A stretch of DNA of 64,000 nucleotides from Arthrobacter sp. B2a2-09. GTDB taxonomy: Bacteria; Actinomycetota; Actinomycetes; Actinomycetales; Micrococcaceae. Location of the stretch: positions 186,001 through 250,000 of the forward strand of contig NZ_JAMXIC010000006.1 in NCBI RefSeq assembly GCF_027587375.1. Direction: 5' to 3'. The position numbers were made by a program, and so were the translations under genes. Position 1 is the stretch's first letter. Each line of letters opens with the position of its first letter. The notes below the pieces were generated by a model that was given only the letters and a program-made list of their open reading frames with translations, searched no databases and was not told the DNA's origin. Of the stretch, positions 1-8,072 are shown in pieces.

Positions 1-1
1 C

Positions 2-634
2 GAGCTGCATCACCGGCACGGAGCCCAAACCCGCTTCGGCGTCGGTGTCGCGGACATCCAGGGCCAAGACGGTGAGCTCACGGTCATCCTCGACGACGGC
101 AGCCGCCTCGAGACCTCGATGGCGGTGGTCGGCATCGGCTCGATCGCATCGACCGATTGGCTCGCCGCTTCGGGGCTCACTCTCGACAACGGCGTGGTGA
201 CCGACGGTTTCCTCCGAGTGGTCGGGGCTGATGAGGTGTACGCCATCGGCGATGTGGCGCGCTGGCCCCACCCCGGCCGCGGCGTGCAGGTTCGCGCCGA
301 GCACTGGACCAACGCCAGCGACCAGGCACGTTTTGTTGCCACCGCTATCACCCAAGGGGCCGATGTGCCGTATGACTCCACCGACTATGTGTGGTCCCAC
401 CAGTACGACTGGAAGGTCCACACCATCGGCTGGCGCCACCCCGAAGGCAGTTCCACCATCGTCGGCGACCTGGCCGAGAGCGGGAAAACCGCGGTGATTC
501 ACAGCGACGCGAATGGGGTTGTCTGTGGCGCTGTCACCGTGAACTGGGTACGCGGACTCAACCTGGCACGGAGGCTCTTCGCCACCGGGGAATCCGCAGA
601 GACAATCGTCGAAAAACTTGGGCAGCTGGCCTAA
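2..634 (+). CDS. FAD/NAD(P)-dependent ferredoxin reductase, C-terminal part (5' end outside window)
   Basis: The frame is open from base 2 without a start, so this is the 3' part (about 210 codons) of a longer gene. The end of an NAD(P)-binding fold is followed by a YAIGDVARW motif, the FAD-contacting segment of the pyridine nucleotide-disulfide oxidoreductase fold, and then a reductase C-terminal domain. This matches rhodocoxin/putidaredoxin-reductase-type flavoproteins that pass electrons from NAD(P)H to ferredoxins serving P450s. It lies 39 bp upstream of a 7Fe ferredoxin gene and in a region with two P450s, which supports that role. The natural partner among the four ferredoxins in the region is not decided by sequence. 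An ATG at 119 is internal, not the real start. Confidence 0.8.
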   Translation, partial: ELHHRHGAQTRFGVGVADIQGQDGELTVILDDGSRLETSMAVVGIGSIASTDWLAASGLTLDNGVVTDGFLRVVGADEVYAIGDVARWPHPGRGVQVRAEHWTNASDQARFVATAITQGADVPYDSTDYVWSHQYDWKVHTIGWRHPEGSSTIVGDLAESGKTAVIHSDANGVVCGAVTVNWVRGLNLARRLFATGESAETIVEKLGQLA

Positions 635-673
635 CGGCCGCGCTGTCTTGAAGGTGTACGAGAGGAAAGAACC

Positions 674-997
674 ATGGTCTATGTGATCGCTGACGCATGC
701 GTCGACATTCAAGACAAGAGCTGCATGCAGGAGTGCCCTGCGGACTGCATCTTCGAGGGGGGTCGGATGAGCTACATCAACCCCGATCTCTGCATTGACT
801 GCGGGGCCTGCATGACGGCCTGCCCGGTTGACGCGGTCTTCTACGACGCCGAACTTCCGGCCGAAAAGGAGGAGTACGTCGAGATCAACGAGCGCTTTTT
901 CCAGGAGGTCGCGACGCCCAAGAGCGGGCGCAAGGCCGGCAAGATCGACTACGACGTCGATGCTATTGCGGCCCTTCCCCCGCGAGCAGGGGTCTGA
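674..997 (+). CDS. 7Fe-type ferredoxin (FdxA-like)
   Basis: This 107-residue protein has the two-cluster cysteine pattern of actinobacterial 7Fe ferredoxins. An N-terminal set (ADACVDI, then KSCMQECPADC) forms a [3Fe-4S] site and the CIDCGACMTACP motif forms a [4Fe-4S] site; an acidic tail follows. It is a soluble one-electron carrier. It starts at ATG behind GAGAGGAAAG and is followed 2 bp later by an FprA-type reductase, and a second reductase lies just upstream, so this looks like a redox-partner operon. A paralogue sits at 15058-15372. The P450 it serves is an inference. Confidence 0.9.
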   Translation: MVYVIADACVDIQDKSCMQECPADCIFEGGRMSYINPDLCIDCGACMTACPVDAVFYDAELPAEKEEYVEINERFFQEVATPKSGRKAGKIDYDVDAIAALPPRAGV

Positions 998-999
998 GC

Positions 1000-2334
1000 A
1001 TGAGTGCACTGCGTGTCGCCGTCATCGGTTCCGGTCCGTCGGGATCGTACTGCGCCCAACTGCTCACCGAAGAGTCCGAGTCCCCGGTTGAGGTGGACGT
1101 ATTCGAACGCCTTCCGGCACCGTTCGGCCTGGTTCGCTACGGTGTGGCGCCCGACCACCCCAGGGTCAAGTCGATAACCGCATCGTTCGCCGAGGTGTTC
1201 GAGGAGACCCCCGGAGTGCGCTTCCTGGGCAACGTCCAGGTGGGCAGCGACATTACGCTCGATGAGCTCCGTGCGAACTACGACGTTGTCGTGTTCGCCA
1301 GCGGGGCACAGGTCGACCGAAACCTCGGCATTCCGGGCGAGGAACTGCGCGGTGTGCATGGCGTGCGCGAGTTCGTGTCCTGGTACCAGGGCCACCCGGA
1401 CAGTGCGAGCGATGCTTTCGCGCTTAATGGAAACCGCGCGGTCATCATCGGAGTCGGCAACGTGGCGCTCGACGCGGCCCGCATGCTCGCCCACACGCCC
1501 GAGGCTCTCCGCGCCACGGATGTGCCCGAGCACATTGTCGACACCTTTGCAGCGAGCACGTACCGCGAGATTGTGGTGATCGGCCGCCGCGGACCCGCTT
1601 TCGCGAAGTTCACCAACAAGGAGTTCATCGAGCTGTTGGAGGTTGATAGCTGCGACGTCATCATCGATCCTGCCGACCTCGAGCTCGACGCTCAGCAGCA
1701 GGCGCACGCCGACGCCGACCCGGCAGCCAGGCGGTTGCTCGCCACATTCGCGAAGGCCGCCGAGCGCGGGGTCCTGGGACGCGACACGGCGATCCGCTTC
1801 CTGTTCGACCGTACGCCCGTCGAATTCATTGCCAACGGACCGGCTTTGACCCTCCGCCTGGCAAAGACCAGTGACCCGAACGTCACCGAGACCCTCGAAA
1901 CGGAGCTCGTACTCCGCTCCGTCGGTTACCGGGGCGCAGCCATCGATGGCCTTCCGTTCGACGCCGCGTCTGGCACCATCGCGCACCTCGACTCGCGCGT
2001 CGCGGATGGCGGGAGCGTCCTGCACGGTGTCTACGTGGCTGGCTGGATCAAGCGCGGCCCCACGGGCGTCGTCGGCACCAACCGCCGCTGCGCGTCGGAA
2101 ACCGTCACCTCAATCCTCGAGGACCTCACCGCACAGGGCTGGACGTCGACGGCGACTGCGGCCGCCGACGTCGACGAGCTGCTGCGCTCCCGCGGGGTGC
2201 GGGTGGTGGACTGGGCCGCGTGGCGGGCGCTTGAGCAGGCTGAGTACGCGGCGGGTGAGGCGGTCGGTCGCGAGCCCGTCAAGTTGCACGACCGCGCCGA
2301 AATGCTCCGCGCCGCCGGCGTGGCGGCCGGCTGA
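1000..2334 (+). CDS. Ferredoxin-NADP+ reductase, FprA/adrenodoxin-reductase type
   Basis: The 444-residue protein begins with an FAD-binding Rossmann motif (VIGSGPSGSYCAQLL), followed by GLVRYGVAPDHP, a hallmark of the adrenodoxin reductase/FprA family. A second dinucleotide fold (IIGVGNVALDAARML) and the C-terminal AGWIKRGPTGVVGTN motif complete the family pattern. The length matches actinobacterial FprA (about 450 residues). It transfers electrons from NADPH to ferredoxin. It starts 2 bp after the 7Fe ferredoxin stop codon, so the two are probably co-translated and work together in electron supply for the P450s of this cluster. Confidence 0.9.
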   Translation: MSALRVAVIGSGPSGSYCAQLLTEESESPVEVDVFERLPAPFGLVRYGVAPDHPRVKSITASFAEVFEETPGVRFLGNVQVGSDITLDELRANYDVVVFASGAQVDRNLGIPGEELRGVHGVREFVSWYQGHPDSASDAFALNGNRAVIIGVGNVALDAARMLAHTPEALRATDVPEHIVDTFAASTYREIVVIGRRGPAFAKFTNKEFIELLEVDSCDVIIDPADLELDAQQQAHADADPAARRLLATFAKAAERGVLGRDTAIRFLFDRTPVEFIANGPALTLRLAKTSDPNVTETLETELVLRSVGYRGAAIDGLPFDAASGTIAHLDSRVADGGSVLHGVYVAGWIKRGPTGVVGTNRRCASETVTSILEDLTAQGWTSTATAAADVDELLRSRGVRVVDWAAWRALEQAEYAAGEAVGREPVKLHDRAEMLRAAGVAAG

Positions 2335-2350
2335 GCGGAGCAGTACCGAC

Positions 2351-3514
2351 ATGGAGAATTCGAATGCAGACCTCGCAGCCGCGGTGCGCGAGGCTGTGGG
2401 GCAAGTCAGCGATCCCGAATTGCGCCGCCCCCTTGCCGACCTCGGCATGATCAAGGGCGTCGAGGTCAAAGGCGGTGTCGCCGTCGTCGGCATCAACCTG
2501 ACCATCTCGACCTGCCCCGCCGCTGACCGTATTAAGCGGGAGGTACGCGCGGCGGCCTGCGCCGTCGTCGGCGTCGAAGAGGTGCGCATCGACGTCGGGG
2601 TGATGACCGCAGAAGAGCGGGCGGCGCTCACCGCGAAGCTGCGCGAGGGGCGCAGCCGGGCCAGCATGCCCTTCACCTCAGATTCGCTCACCCGCGTTAT
2701 CGCGGTTTCCAGCGGCAAAGGCGGCGTTGGCAAGTCCACCGTCACGGCCAATCTCGCCGCAGCGATGGCTGCGCGCGGGCTGCGGGTGGGGCTCATCGAC
2801 GCCGACGTGCACGGGTTCTCAATCCCCGGCCTGCTGGGACTCTTCGACGACAAGGGAAAGGTCATCAGGCCCACCCGCATCGACAACCTTGTATTGCCGC
2901 CTATCGCGCACGACGTCAGGGCGGTATCGATCGGCATGTTCCTGCCTGAGGGCGCCGAAGACACGGCGGTTTCCTGGCGCGGTCCCATGCTGCACCGCAC
3001 GCTTGAGCAGTTCCTCAGCGATGTGTATTTCGGTGATCTGGACGTGCTGCTCCTCGACTTGCCGCCAGGCACCGGCGACATCGCGATTTCGGTAGGGCAG
3101 ATCCTGCCCCACGCAGAAGTCATCGTCGTGACGACGCCGCAGCCGGCCGCCTCGGGCGTCGCGGTGCGCAGCGGCATCCTGGCCCGCGAATTCAACCAGC
3201 GTGTCATCGCGGTAGTCGAAACCATGTCGCCCATGCAGCTTGCCGACGGCACCTCCTTCGCACCGTTCGGTTCAGGTGGCGGGGCGGCAGCCGCGGCCAA
3301 GCTTTCGGCACCCGGCGCCGAGGTCCCGCTGCTCGCGTCGATTCCCTTCAGCACCGGACTGCGCGCGGGGGGCGATGCCGGGGTGCCCGTGGTCGTCGCC
3401 GATCCCGAAGACCCCGCGGCCCGCGCTTTCAGCGAGCTCGCCGAAAGGCTAGCCGTTCGCCCCCGCGGACTGCCCGGACGCAGGCTCCCGGTCTCGCTCA
3501 CAGCAGCTCGCTGA
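2351..3514 (+). CDS. mrp: Mrp/NBP35-family P-loop ATPase (iron-sulfur cluster carrier)
   Basis: The ATG at 2351 follows CTGAGCGGAG; the open frame extends upstream but overlaps the reductase gene there. The 387-residue protein has an N-terminal MIP18/DUF59-type domain (about residues 1-90), then a deviant Walker A motif SGKGGVGKS near residues 121-129, a LIDADVHG segment, and LLLDLPPGTGD as Walker B. These are typical of Mrp/ApbC proteins, which carry or insert Fe-S clusters. Placement directly after ferredoxin and reductase genes suggests a dedicated copy supporting cluster loading of the many Fe-S proteins here, although general housekeeping use is equally possible. Confidence 0.88.
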   Translation: MENSNADLAAAVREAVGQVSDPELRRPLADLGMIKGVEVKGGVAVVGINLTISTCPAADRIKREVRAAACAVVGVEEVRIDVGVMTAEERAALTAKLREGRSRASMPFTSDSLTRVIAVSSGKGGVGKSTVTANLAAAMAARGLRVGLIDADVHGFSIPGLLGLFDDKGKVIRPTRIDNLVLPPIAHDVRAVSIGMFLPEGAEDTAVSWRGPMLHRTLEQFLSDVYFGDLDVLLLDLPPGTGDIAISVGQILPHAEVIVVTTPQPAASGVAVRSGILAREFNQRVIAVVETMSPMQLADGTSFAPFGSGGGAAAAAKLSAPGAEVPLLASIPFSTGLRAGGDAGVPVVVADPEDPAARAFSELAERLAVRPRGLPGRRLPVSLTAAR

Positions 3515-3611
3515 GGTCGCCGCTTACGCAGCAACGCGCGCTTTGGCGGCCGGGACAGTCGGCGTAGGGTCGGGTTCAAACGCGGTGGCCTCCAGGTCTA
3601 TACTGGGCGGC

Positions 3612-4103
3612 ATGGAGAGCCCGGGCGGCCCCGACGGCCGCGCACCGCTGGACCGCAAGGCGCGCAAGGCGGGGGCCCGCAGGCACGTCGGCCGGAAGAT
3701 CCGGCTGCGGCTTCGGATCTATGCCCTTGTCTTCTCAGTGCTCCTGGTCATCGTGGTCGTTGAGCTGTTCATGGCCCCACAGACCGCCGTCCTCCCCGCC
3801 GCCGTTTCCTTGGCCGGCGGAATCGTCGTCGGGCTTGTGGCGAGCCGCATGTTTCGGCTCCAGTGGGACAGCGCCGCCAAAAACGTCGTGGGCAAGCTGG
3901 ACGTTCTTGGCGTCGTCATCCTGGTGGCCTACATCGCCTTCAGTATCTTCCGTACCCGTCTGGTGGGATTGTGGGTCCCGGCGGACATCGTAGGAGTCTG
4001 CAGTCTGGCCGTCGTGGACGGACTAATGCTCGGCCAAGTGGCGGGAACGGTCGGGGGCCTCAAGGAACTTTACAAACGGCTAGCACTACAGTCGCATTTG
4101 TAG
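3612..4103 (+). CDS. Hypothetical integral membrane protein
   Basis: The 163-residue product has a basic N-terminus (RKARKAGARRHVGRKIRLRLR) and about four hydrophobic segments (YALVFSVLLVIVVVELFM; AVSLAGGIVVGLVAS; LGVVILVAYIAFSIF; and a weaker one near the C-terminus). It ends KELYKRLALQSHL. No family is recognised. The ATG at 3612 is preferred over an in-frame TTG at 3543 because of the basic N-terminus directly before the first membrane span. It follows the Mrp gene in the same direction but with a 97-bp gap and may be transcribed on its own. Confidence 0.65.
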   Translation: MESPGGPDGRAPLDRKARKAGARRHVGRKIRLRLRIYALVFSVLLVIVVVELFMAPQTAVLPAAVSLAGGIVVGLVASRMFRLQWDSAAKNVVGKLDVLGVVILVAYIAFSIFRTRLVGLWVPADIVGVCSLAVVDGLMLGQVAGTVGGLKELYKRLALQSHL

Positions 4104-4147
4104 GGTGTATCCGCGGGGCCCGGCTGTATCTCAACCCCGGCGTGGTG

Positions 4148-5605
4148 TCAGTGGCTGGTTGCCGCGGGTTCCATGGCAGGACTGTCGCTGGGTCCCGTTA
4201 GCTCGGGCTTGGTCTTTGCCGCCGCGGGGATGGCCATGCAGAGCGCCGCGGCGCCAAGGGCAACCCCGCATCCGATGAACAGGCCTGTCCGGAAACCGTC
4301 CGGGGTGGCGATGGCATGAGCGCCGAACGGCGCGGACATCTGGGTCAGGACGACGCCTATGATGGCGGCGGAGAGGGAGAGGCCGATGGAGCGCATCAGG
4401 GAGTTGAAGCTGTTTGCGGAGCCTGTCTCCGTGCTTGGGACGCTGCTCATGATCAGGGCCGGCATGGCGCCATAGGCGAAGCCGACGCCGATGCCGGCGA
4501 CTGCCGTCGCGACGAGAAGGCCCCACACGGTCCCCATCATCAGGGCCGCGCCGGCATAGCCGGCGCCCATGATGACAGCGCCCACGATGAGGGTGGTCTT
4601 TGGTCCGCGGGCGGCGGTGAGCCGTGCCCCTACGGGAGAGATGAGCATCATCGCTATGCCGGAGGGGGCCATCCACAGGCCCATCTGCAGCATCGATTGG
4701 CCCAGGCCGTATCCGGTCTGCGTGTGGAGCTGGAGGATTTGCGGGATGATCAGCGACTGGGAATACAGGGCGAAGCCCACCAGGATGGACGCAGCATTGG
4801 TCAGCAGCACGGGACGGCTGGCGGTGACGCGCAGGTCGACCAGGGCGTCGCGGGTCCGCAGCTCCCACACTCCCCAGAGGAGGAAGAGTACGACGGCGCC
4901 GGCGAACAGGCCGAGCACGGTGATGCTGCCCCAGCCCCAGTCCGCGCCCTTGGAGACGGCCAAGAGGAGGCAGACGAGGGCTGCACCAAGGCCGAGTGCC
5001 CCAAGAAGGTCGAATTTTCCGGTTTGTTCCGGTGCCGCGGCGGCCGGGATGACCTTCCAGACCAGCACCATGCCCAATGCGGCCACGACGGCCACGGCCC
5101 AGAACAGGGTGCGCCAGTTGGTGTACTGGGCTACGGCGGCCGCGATGGGCAGGCCCAGCGCGCCCCCGATGCCCATCGAGGAACTCATCAGGGCAATCGC
5201 ACCGTGCAGCCGCTGCGGAGGAAGCAGGTCTTTGAGCAGGCTGATGCCCAGTGGAACCAGGCCCGTGGCGAGGCCCTGCAGGCCGCGTCCAATGATCATT
5301 GGAACCACGGAGGCGGCCACGGCGCAAAGGATGGATCCGAGGATCAGCGGTATTAGCGAGATGAGGATCATCCGGCGCTTGCCGAACATGTCACCGAGCT
5401 TCCCGGCCACGGGGGTGCTGACCGCACCGGCCAGGAGGGTCACGGTGATGACCCAGGAAGTGTTCGAGGCCGTGGTGTCAAAAATCTTCGGCAGTTCCGC
5501 GATAAGGGGGACCACGAGGGTCTGGGTGAGCGAGGCGACGATGCCCGAGAATGCCAGCACGGCCACCAACGGGCCGGTTCTGGTGGCGGAGAGGGGGGAA
5601 CTCAT
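4148..5605 (-). CDS. MFS transporter, DHA2 (14-TMS) type
   Basis: The start is the ATG at 5605, preceded by an AGGAGATCCTT ribosome binding site, giving 485 residues. The longer open frame to 5806 overlaps the divergent regulator and is not used. The sequence has an N-terminal span, the MFS motif A-like loop GKLGDMFGKRRM and about 14 hydrophobic segments, as in drug:H+ antiporters of the DHA2 family. It is divergently arranged with a MarR regulator across 144 bp containing two palindromic sites, which points to substrate-induced efflux. The substrate is unknown. Confidence 0.87.
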   Translation of the reverse strand: MSSPLSATRTGPLVAVLAFSGIVASLTQTLVVPLIAELPKIFDTTASNTSWVITVTLLAGAVSTPVAGKLGDMFGKRRMILISLIPLILGSILCAVAASVVPMIIGRGLQGLATGLVPLGISLLKDLLPPQRLHGAIALMSSSMGIGGALGLPIAAAVAQYTNWRTLFWAVAVVAALGMVLVWKVIPAAAAPEQTGKFDLLGALGLGAALVCLLLAVSKGADWGWGSITVLGLFAGAVVLFLLWGVWELRTRDALVDLRVTASRPVLLTNAASILVGFALYSQSLIIPQILQLHTQTGYGLGQSMLQMGLWMAPSGIAMMLISPVGARLTAARGPKTTLIVGAVIMGAGYAGAALMMGTVWGLLVATAVAGIGVGFAYGAMPALIMSSVPSTETGSANSFNSLMRSIGLSLSAAIIGVVLTQMSAPFGAHAIATPDGFRTGLFIGCGVALGAAALCMAIPAAAKTKPELTGPSDSPAMEPAATSH

Positions 5606-5641
5606 AAGGATCTCCTGGATACGAGGGACGGAAGAGGCTAT

Positions 5642-5677
5642 TATGTGTATGATACATAGCTTGTGCATGATACACAA
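5642..5677. promoter_or_regulatory. Two tandem palindromic operator-like sites between MFS and MarR genes
   Basis: Two similar odd-centred palindromes lie 18 bp apart (centres 5651 and 5669). The first contains TGTATGATACA (5646-5656, perfect 5-bp arms around a G). The second is TTGTGCATGATACACAA (5661-5677, one mismatch). They lie between the divergent MFS transporter and MarR genes, 37 bp upstream of the transporter start. Palindromes of this size next to a marR gene are the usual pattern for autorepression and control of the divergent transporter. The protein-DNA assignment is inference. Confidence 0.6.
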
Positions 5678-5749
5678 CGCGAGCCCGGGCATGCTCGTGC
5701 TATATCTGAGGGGGCCGTCCGTAACAGGCGGCGGGAGGAAGGGAAATCC

Positions 5750-6202
5750 ATGGATCAGCAAGCCGCGCAGGCTGTCGAATTCGAGTCCATGCTGCTGGGC
5801 CGCCACCTGGGCCTGCTCTCTCGGCGCAGCGGTGGCCAGCTGGACCGCAGCGCCTACACCCTGCTCAACCGCATCAGGATCGAGGGGTCGATGAGCATAG
5901 GCGAACTCAGCGAGGCCCTTGGGTTGGACGCCTCAACCCTGAACCGCCAGACCGCGGCCATGATGCGGGTCGGGTTGGCCGAACGCATTGCCGACCCGGA
6001 TGGAGGCATTGCCCGCAAGTTCCGGATCACGCCTGAGGGAGAACGCCTCCTGGACGAGGAACGTGAGGCGAACGTGAAGGCCCTTTCCCGGGTACTGCAG
6101 GACTGGACCGGTCAAGATGTTGCGGAATTCGCCTTGGCCCTCAAACGGTTCAACAGCGACATCGAACGGCTGGACGGCCACCCCTGGCCGAGGCCCCAGT
6201 AG
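5750..6202 (+). CDS. MarR-family transcriptional regulator
   Basis: The start at 5750 follows GGGAGGAAGGGAAATCC, giving 150 residues. The winged-helix core reads SIGELSEALGLDASTLNRQTAAMMRVGLAERI with a wing and the ITPEGERLLDEE linker typical of MarR proteins. It is divergent from the DHA2-type exporter, with two palindromic sites between them, and is the likely repressor of that exporter. A second MarR gene follows 36 bp downstream in the same direction, so the two may be co-transcribed. Confidence 0.9.
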   Translation: MDQQAAQAVEFESMLLGRHLGLLSRRSGGQLDRSAYTLLNRIRIEGSMSIGELSEALGLDASTLNRQTAAMMRVGLAERIADPDGGIARKFRITPEGERLLDEEREANVKALSRVLQDWTGQDVAEFALALKRFNSDIERLDGHPWPRPQ

Positions 6203-6238
6203 CTGGCCAGGGCCAACAACCGAGGAGAACCCAGAGTT

Positions 6239-6712
6239 ATGGCAGTTGCATCGGATACGGCGGCAGATCTCGTCTACCAGATCTTGGACCTTCAGCGCGT
6301 GGTGAAGTGCGTAGCCGCTGCGAGCGTGCGGGGGAACGTCGCCGGCGTTGCGGTACACGGCGTTCTCAAGTTCGTTGGGGAGGGGGAATCGCGCGCCACC
6401 CAGCTGGCCGAGCGGCTGGGTGTCAGCACGCCAGTTCTCAGTCGCCACATCGCGGACCTTGAAGAGCAGGGTTACGTCATCCGGCGGCGGGATCCTGACG
6501 ACGGCCGAGCCCAGTTGCTTGCCCTCACCGAGTCCGGCGCGCAGAAGCTGGCGCAGATCGAAGCGCGGCGCACCGCCACCTTGCAGGAGTATCTCCAAGA
6601 CTGGAGCCCGGAAGACGCCGAAGCTACCGCGAGGACCCTAAAGAAGCTCGCTGAATCGCTGAAGGACTCAGCCCGGGCAAAGGCGGCCGGACCCCGCGTT
6701 CCATCCCGCTGA
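6239..6712 (+). CDS. MarR-family transcriptional regulator (second copy)
   Basis: The 157-residue protein has a DNA-binding helix region SRATQLAERLGVSTPVLSRHIADLEEQGYVIRRRDPDDGR, a clear MarR wHTH and wing, with dimerisation helices on both sides and an Ala/Lys/Arg-rich tail. The start ATG at 6239 lies behind GAGGAGAACCCAGAGTT. It is a different sequence from the upstream MarR, not a recent duplicate. It may co-regulate the adjacent exporter or the catabolic genes on its other side. A strong hairpin terminator follows. Confidence 0.88.
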   Translation: MAVASDTAADLVYQILDLQRVVKCVAAASVRGNVAGVAVHGVLKFVGEGESRATQLAERLGVSTPVLSRHIADLEEQGYVIRRRDPDDGRAQLLALTESGAQKLAQIEARRTATLQEYLQDWSPEDAEATARTLKKLAESLKDSARAKAAGPRVPSR

Positions 6713-6780
6713 GTGGGACCGGGTCGAGAGGGCCCGGGGGACGCGTACATAGACTCACGCTGCATCGACCCCTTCCCTAG

Positions 6781-6818
6781 CATGAAACGGCCGGGCGTTG
6801 GGGCCCGGCCGTTTCATG
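6781..6818. terminator. Bidirectional hairpin terminator
   Basis: Two perfect 16-bp arms (CATGAAACGGCCGGGC and its complement, 6781-6796 and 6803-6818) surround a 6-nt GTTGGG loop. It lies between the end of the MarR gene and the end of the convergent CoA-transferase gene, so it can serve both. Arm ends are A/T-containing (GAAA/TTTC) but there is no long U tract. Confidence 0.75.
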
Positions 6819-6839
6819 TCTCGAATCTAGGCGAGTCCC

Positions 6840-8072
6840 TTACACTGCTGCCGAGCGATCGCGCGAGGGTGCAAGAACTATGCCGTCCTCCAGCAAATCC
6901 TTAACCTCCAGGCTCGACAGCCCAAGCTCCCGTGTCAGGATGCTGATGGTGTCTGCGCCGAGAGCCGGCGGGTAGGCCGGCTCGACGTCGATCGTGTCGA
7001 CAAAGCGGATCGGTGTTGCGACGTTTTCGAACGAGGTCGCGCCGTTCCTCAGGGTGAGCAGTGAACCATCATCGGCCTCGCGTGCGTCCTCGAGCGCCTC
7101 GAGTACGTTCTTCACTGGCGCGACCGGCACCGATGCATCTGCGAGGAGCTTCACCCATTCGGCGGCGGGTCTCCCGGCGAAGCGCGCCTCAAGGATCTCC
7201 CAGAGGGCCTCCTTGTTCCGCAGCCGGCTCGCGGCGTCGATGAAGCGTTCGTCGCTGACCAGTCCGCCGAGGCCCAGCGTCTGGCACAGGCCCTCCCACA
7301 TCCGGGGGGTGTTGGCCGTGACGACGAACTCGCGGCCGTCGCCTCCCCGGAATGAGCGATAGGTGGCGATGGAGTCGTGGCCCGCTCCCTGCGGCTCGGG
7401 TGCGGTGTTGTTAACGGAGGTGTACAGGGCCTGATAGGACAGCATTGCGAGCTGGCCCCGCAGCATCGAGACATCGATGATGCGGCCGCGACCGGTCTCG
7501 TCCCGCGCCCGGAGGGCGGCCAGGATGCCGATCACGGAGTACAGTCCGGCGACTACGTCACCGGCGGGGATGCCCAGCCGCGCGGCCGGGGCGTTCGGGT
7601 GGCCGGTGAGGCTCATCACCCCGCTGAGCGCCTGCACCACCATGTCGTAGGCCGGGCGGTCCCGGAGGGGGCCCTCCTGTCCGAACCCGCTGATCGACGC
7701 CCAGATGAGCGAGGGCTGGGCCTCGAGAATGGTCGAGGGTTCCAGCCCGAGCCGGGTCGTGACGCCGGGCCGGAAGTTCTCGATGACGACGTCGGCGCCC
7801 GCGATCAAGCGCTTCATGACCTCCAGGCCCCGCGGAGCCTTCAGATCGATCGCGACGCTGCGCTTGTTGCGGTTGTTCGCCAGGTAGTAGGCGCTGACGT
7901 CGTCGATCTCGGGGCCGGCGATGGCGCGGCTTGAGTCGCCCGCCAGCGATTCGACCTTGATGACGTCCGCGCCGAGGTCCCCGAGCAGCTGCGTTGCCGA
8001 AGGGCCAGAGAGGAAGGTGGTGAGGTCGATGACCCGGATACCCTCCAGTGGCGGACGCTCGATGGTGGTCAT
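6840..8072 (-). CDS. Class III (CaiB/BaiF family) CoA-transferase
   Basis: The start ATG at 8072 overlaps the stop of the upstream thiolase by 4 bp (ATGA), giving 410 residues. The N-terminal half has the family pattern PPLEGIRVIDLTTFLSGPSATQLLGDLGADVIKVE, then YYLANNRNKRSVAIDLK with ENFRPG, and the expected catalytic Asp region AYDMVVQALSGVMSLTG. Such enzymes move CoA between organic acids and can activate an acid for beta-oxidation-like degradation. It is the last gene of a five-gene operon starting with a P450 at 11124. The acid substrate is unknown. Confidence 0.88.
   Translation of the reverse strand: MTTIERPPLEGIRVIDLTTFLSGPSATQLLGDLGADVIKVESLAGDSSRAIAGPEIDDVSAYYLANNRNKRSVAIDLKAPRGLEVMKRLIAGADVVIENFRPGVTTRLGLEPSTILEAQPSLIWASISGFGQEGPLRDRPAYDMVVQALSGVMSLTGHPNAPAARLGIPAGDVVAGLYSVIGILAALRARDETGRGRIIDVSMLRGQLAMLSYQALYTSVNNTAPEPQGAGHDSIATYRSFRGGDGREFVVTANTPRMWEGLCQTLGLGGLVSDERFIDAASRLRNKEALWEILEARFAGRPAAEWVKLLADASVPVAPVKNVLEALEDAREADDGSLLTLRNGATSFENVATPIRFVDTIDVEPAYPPALGADTISILTRELGLSSLEVKDLLEDGIVLAPSRDRSAAV

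Noticed and set aside
2110..3579. 489-codon open frame on the minus strand opposite the Mrp gene
   Set aside because: It is the complement of a well-supported Mrp/reductase coding region, is rich in Arg/Ser/Thr, has no recognisable motif and has no ribosome binding site.
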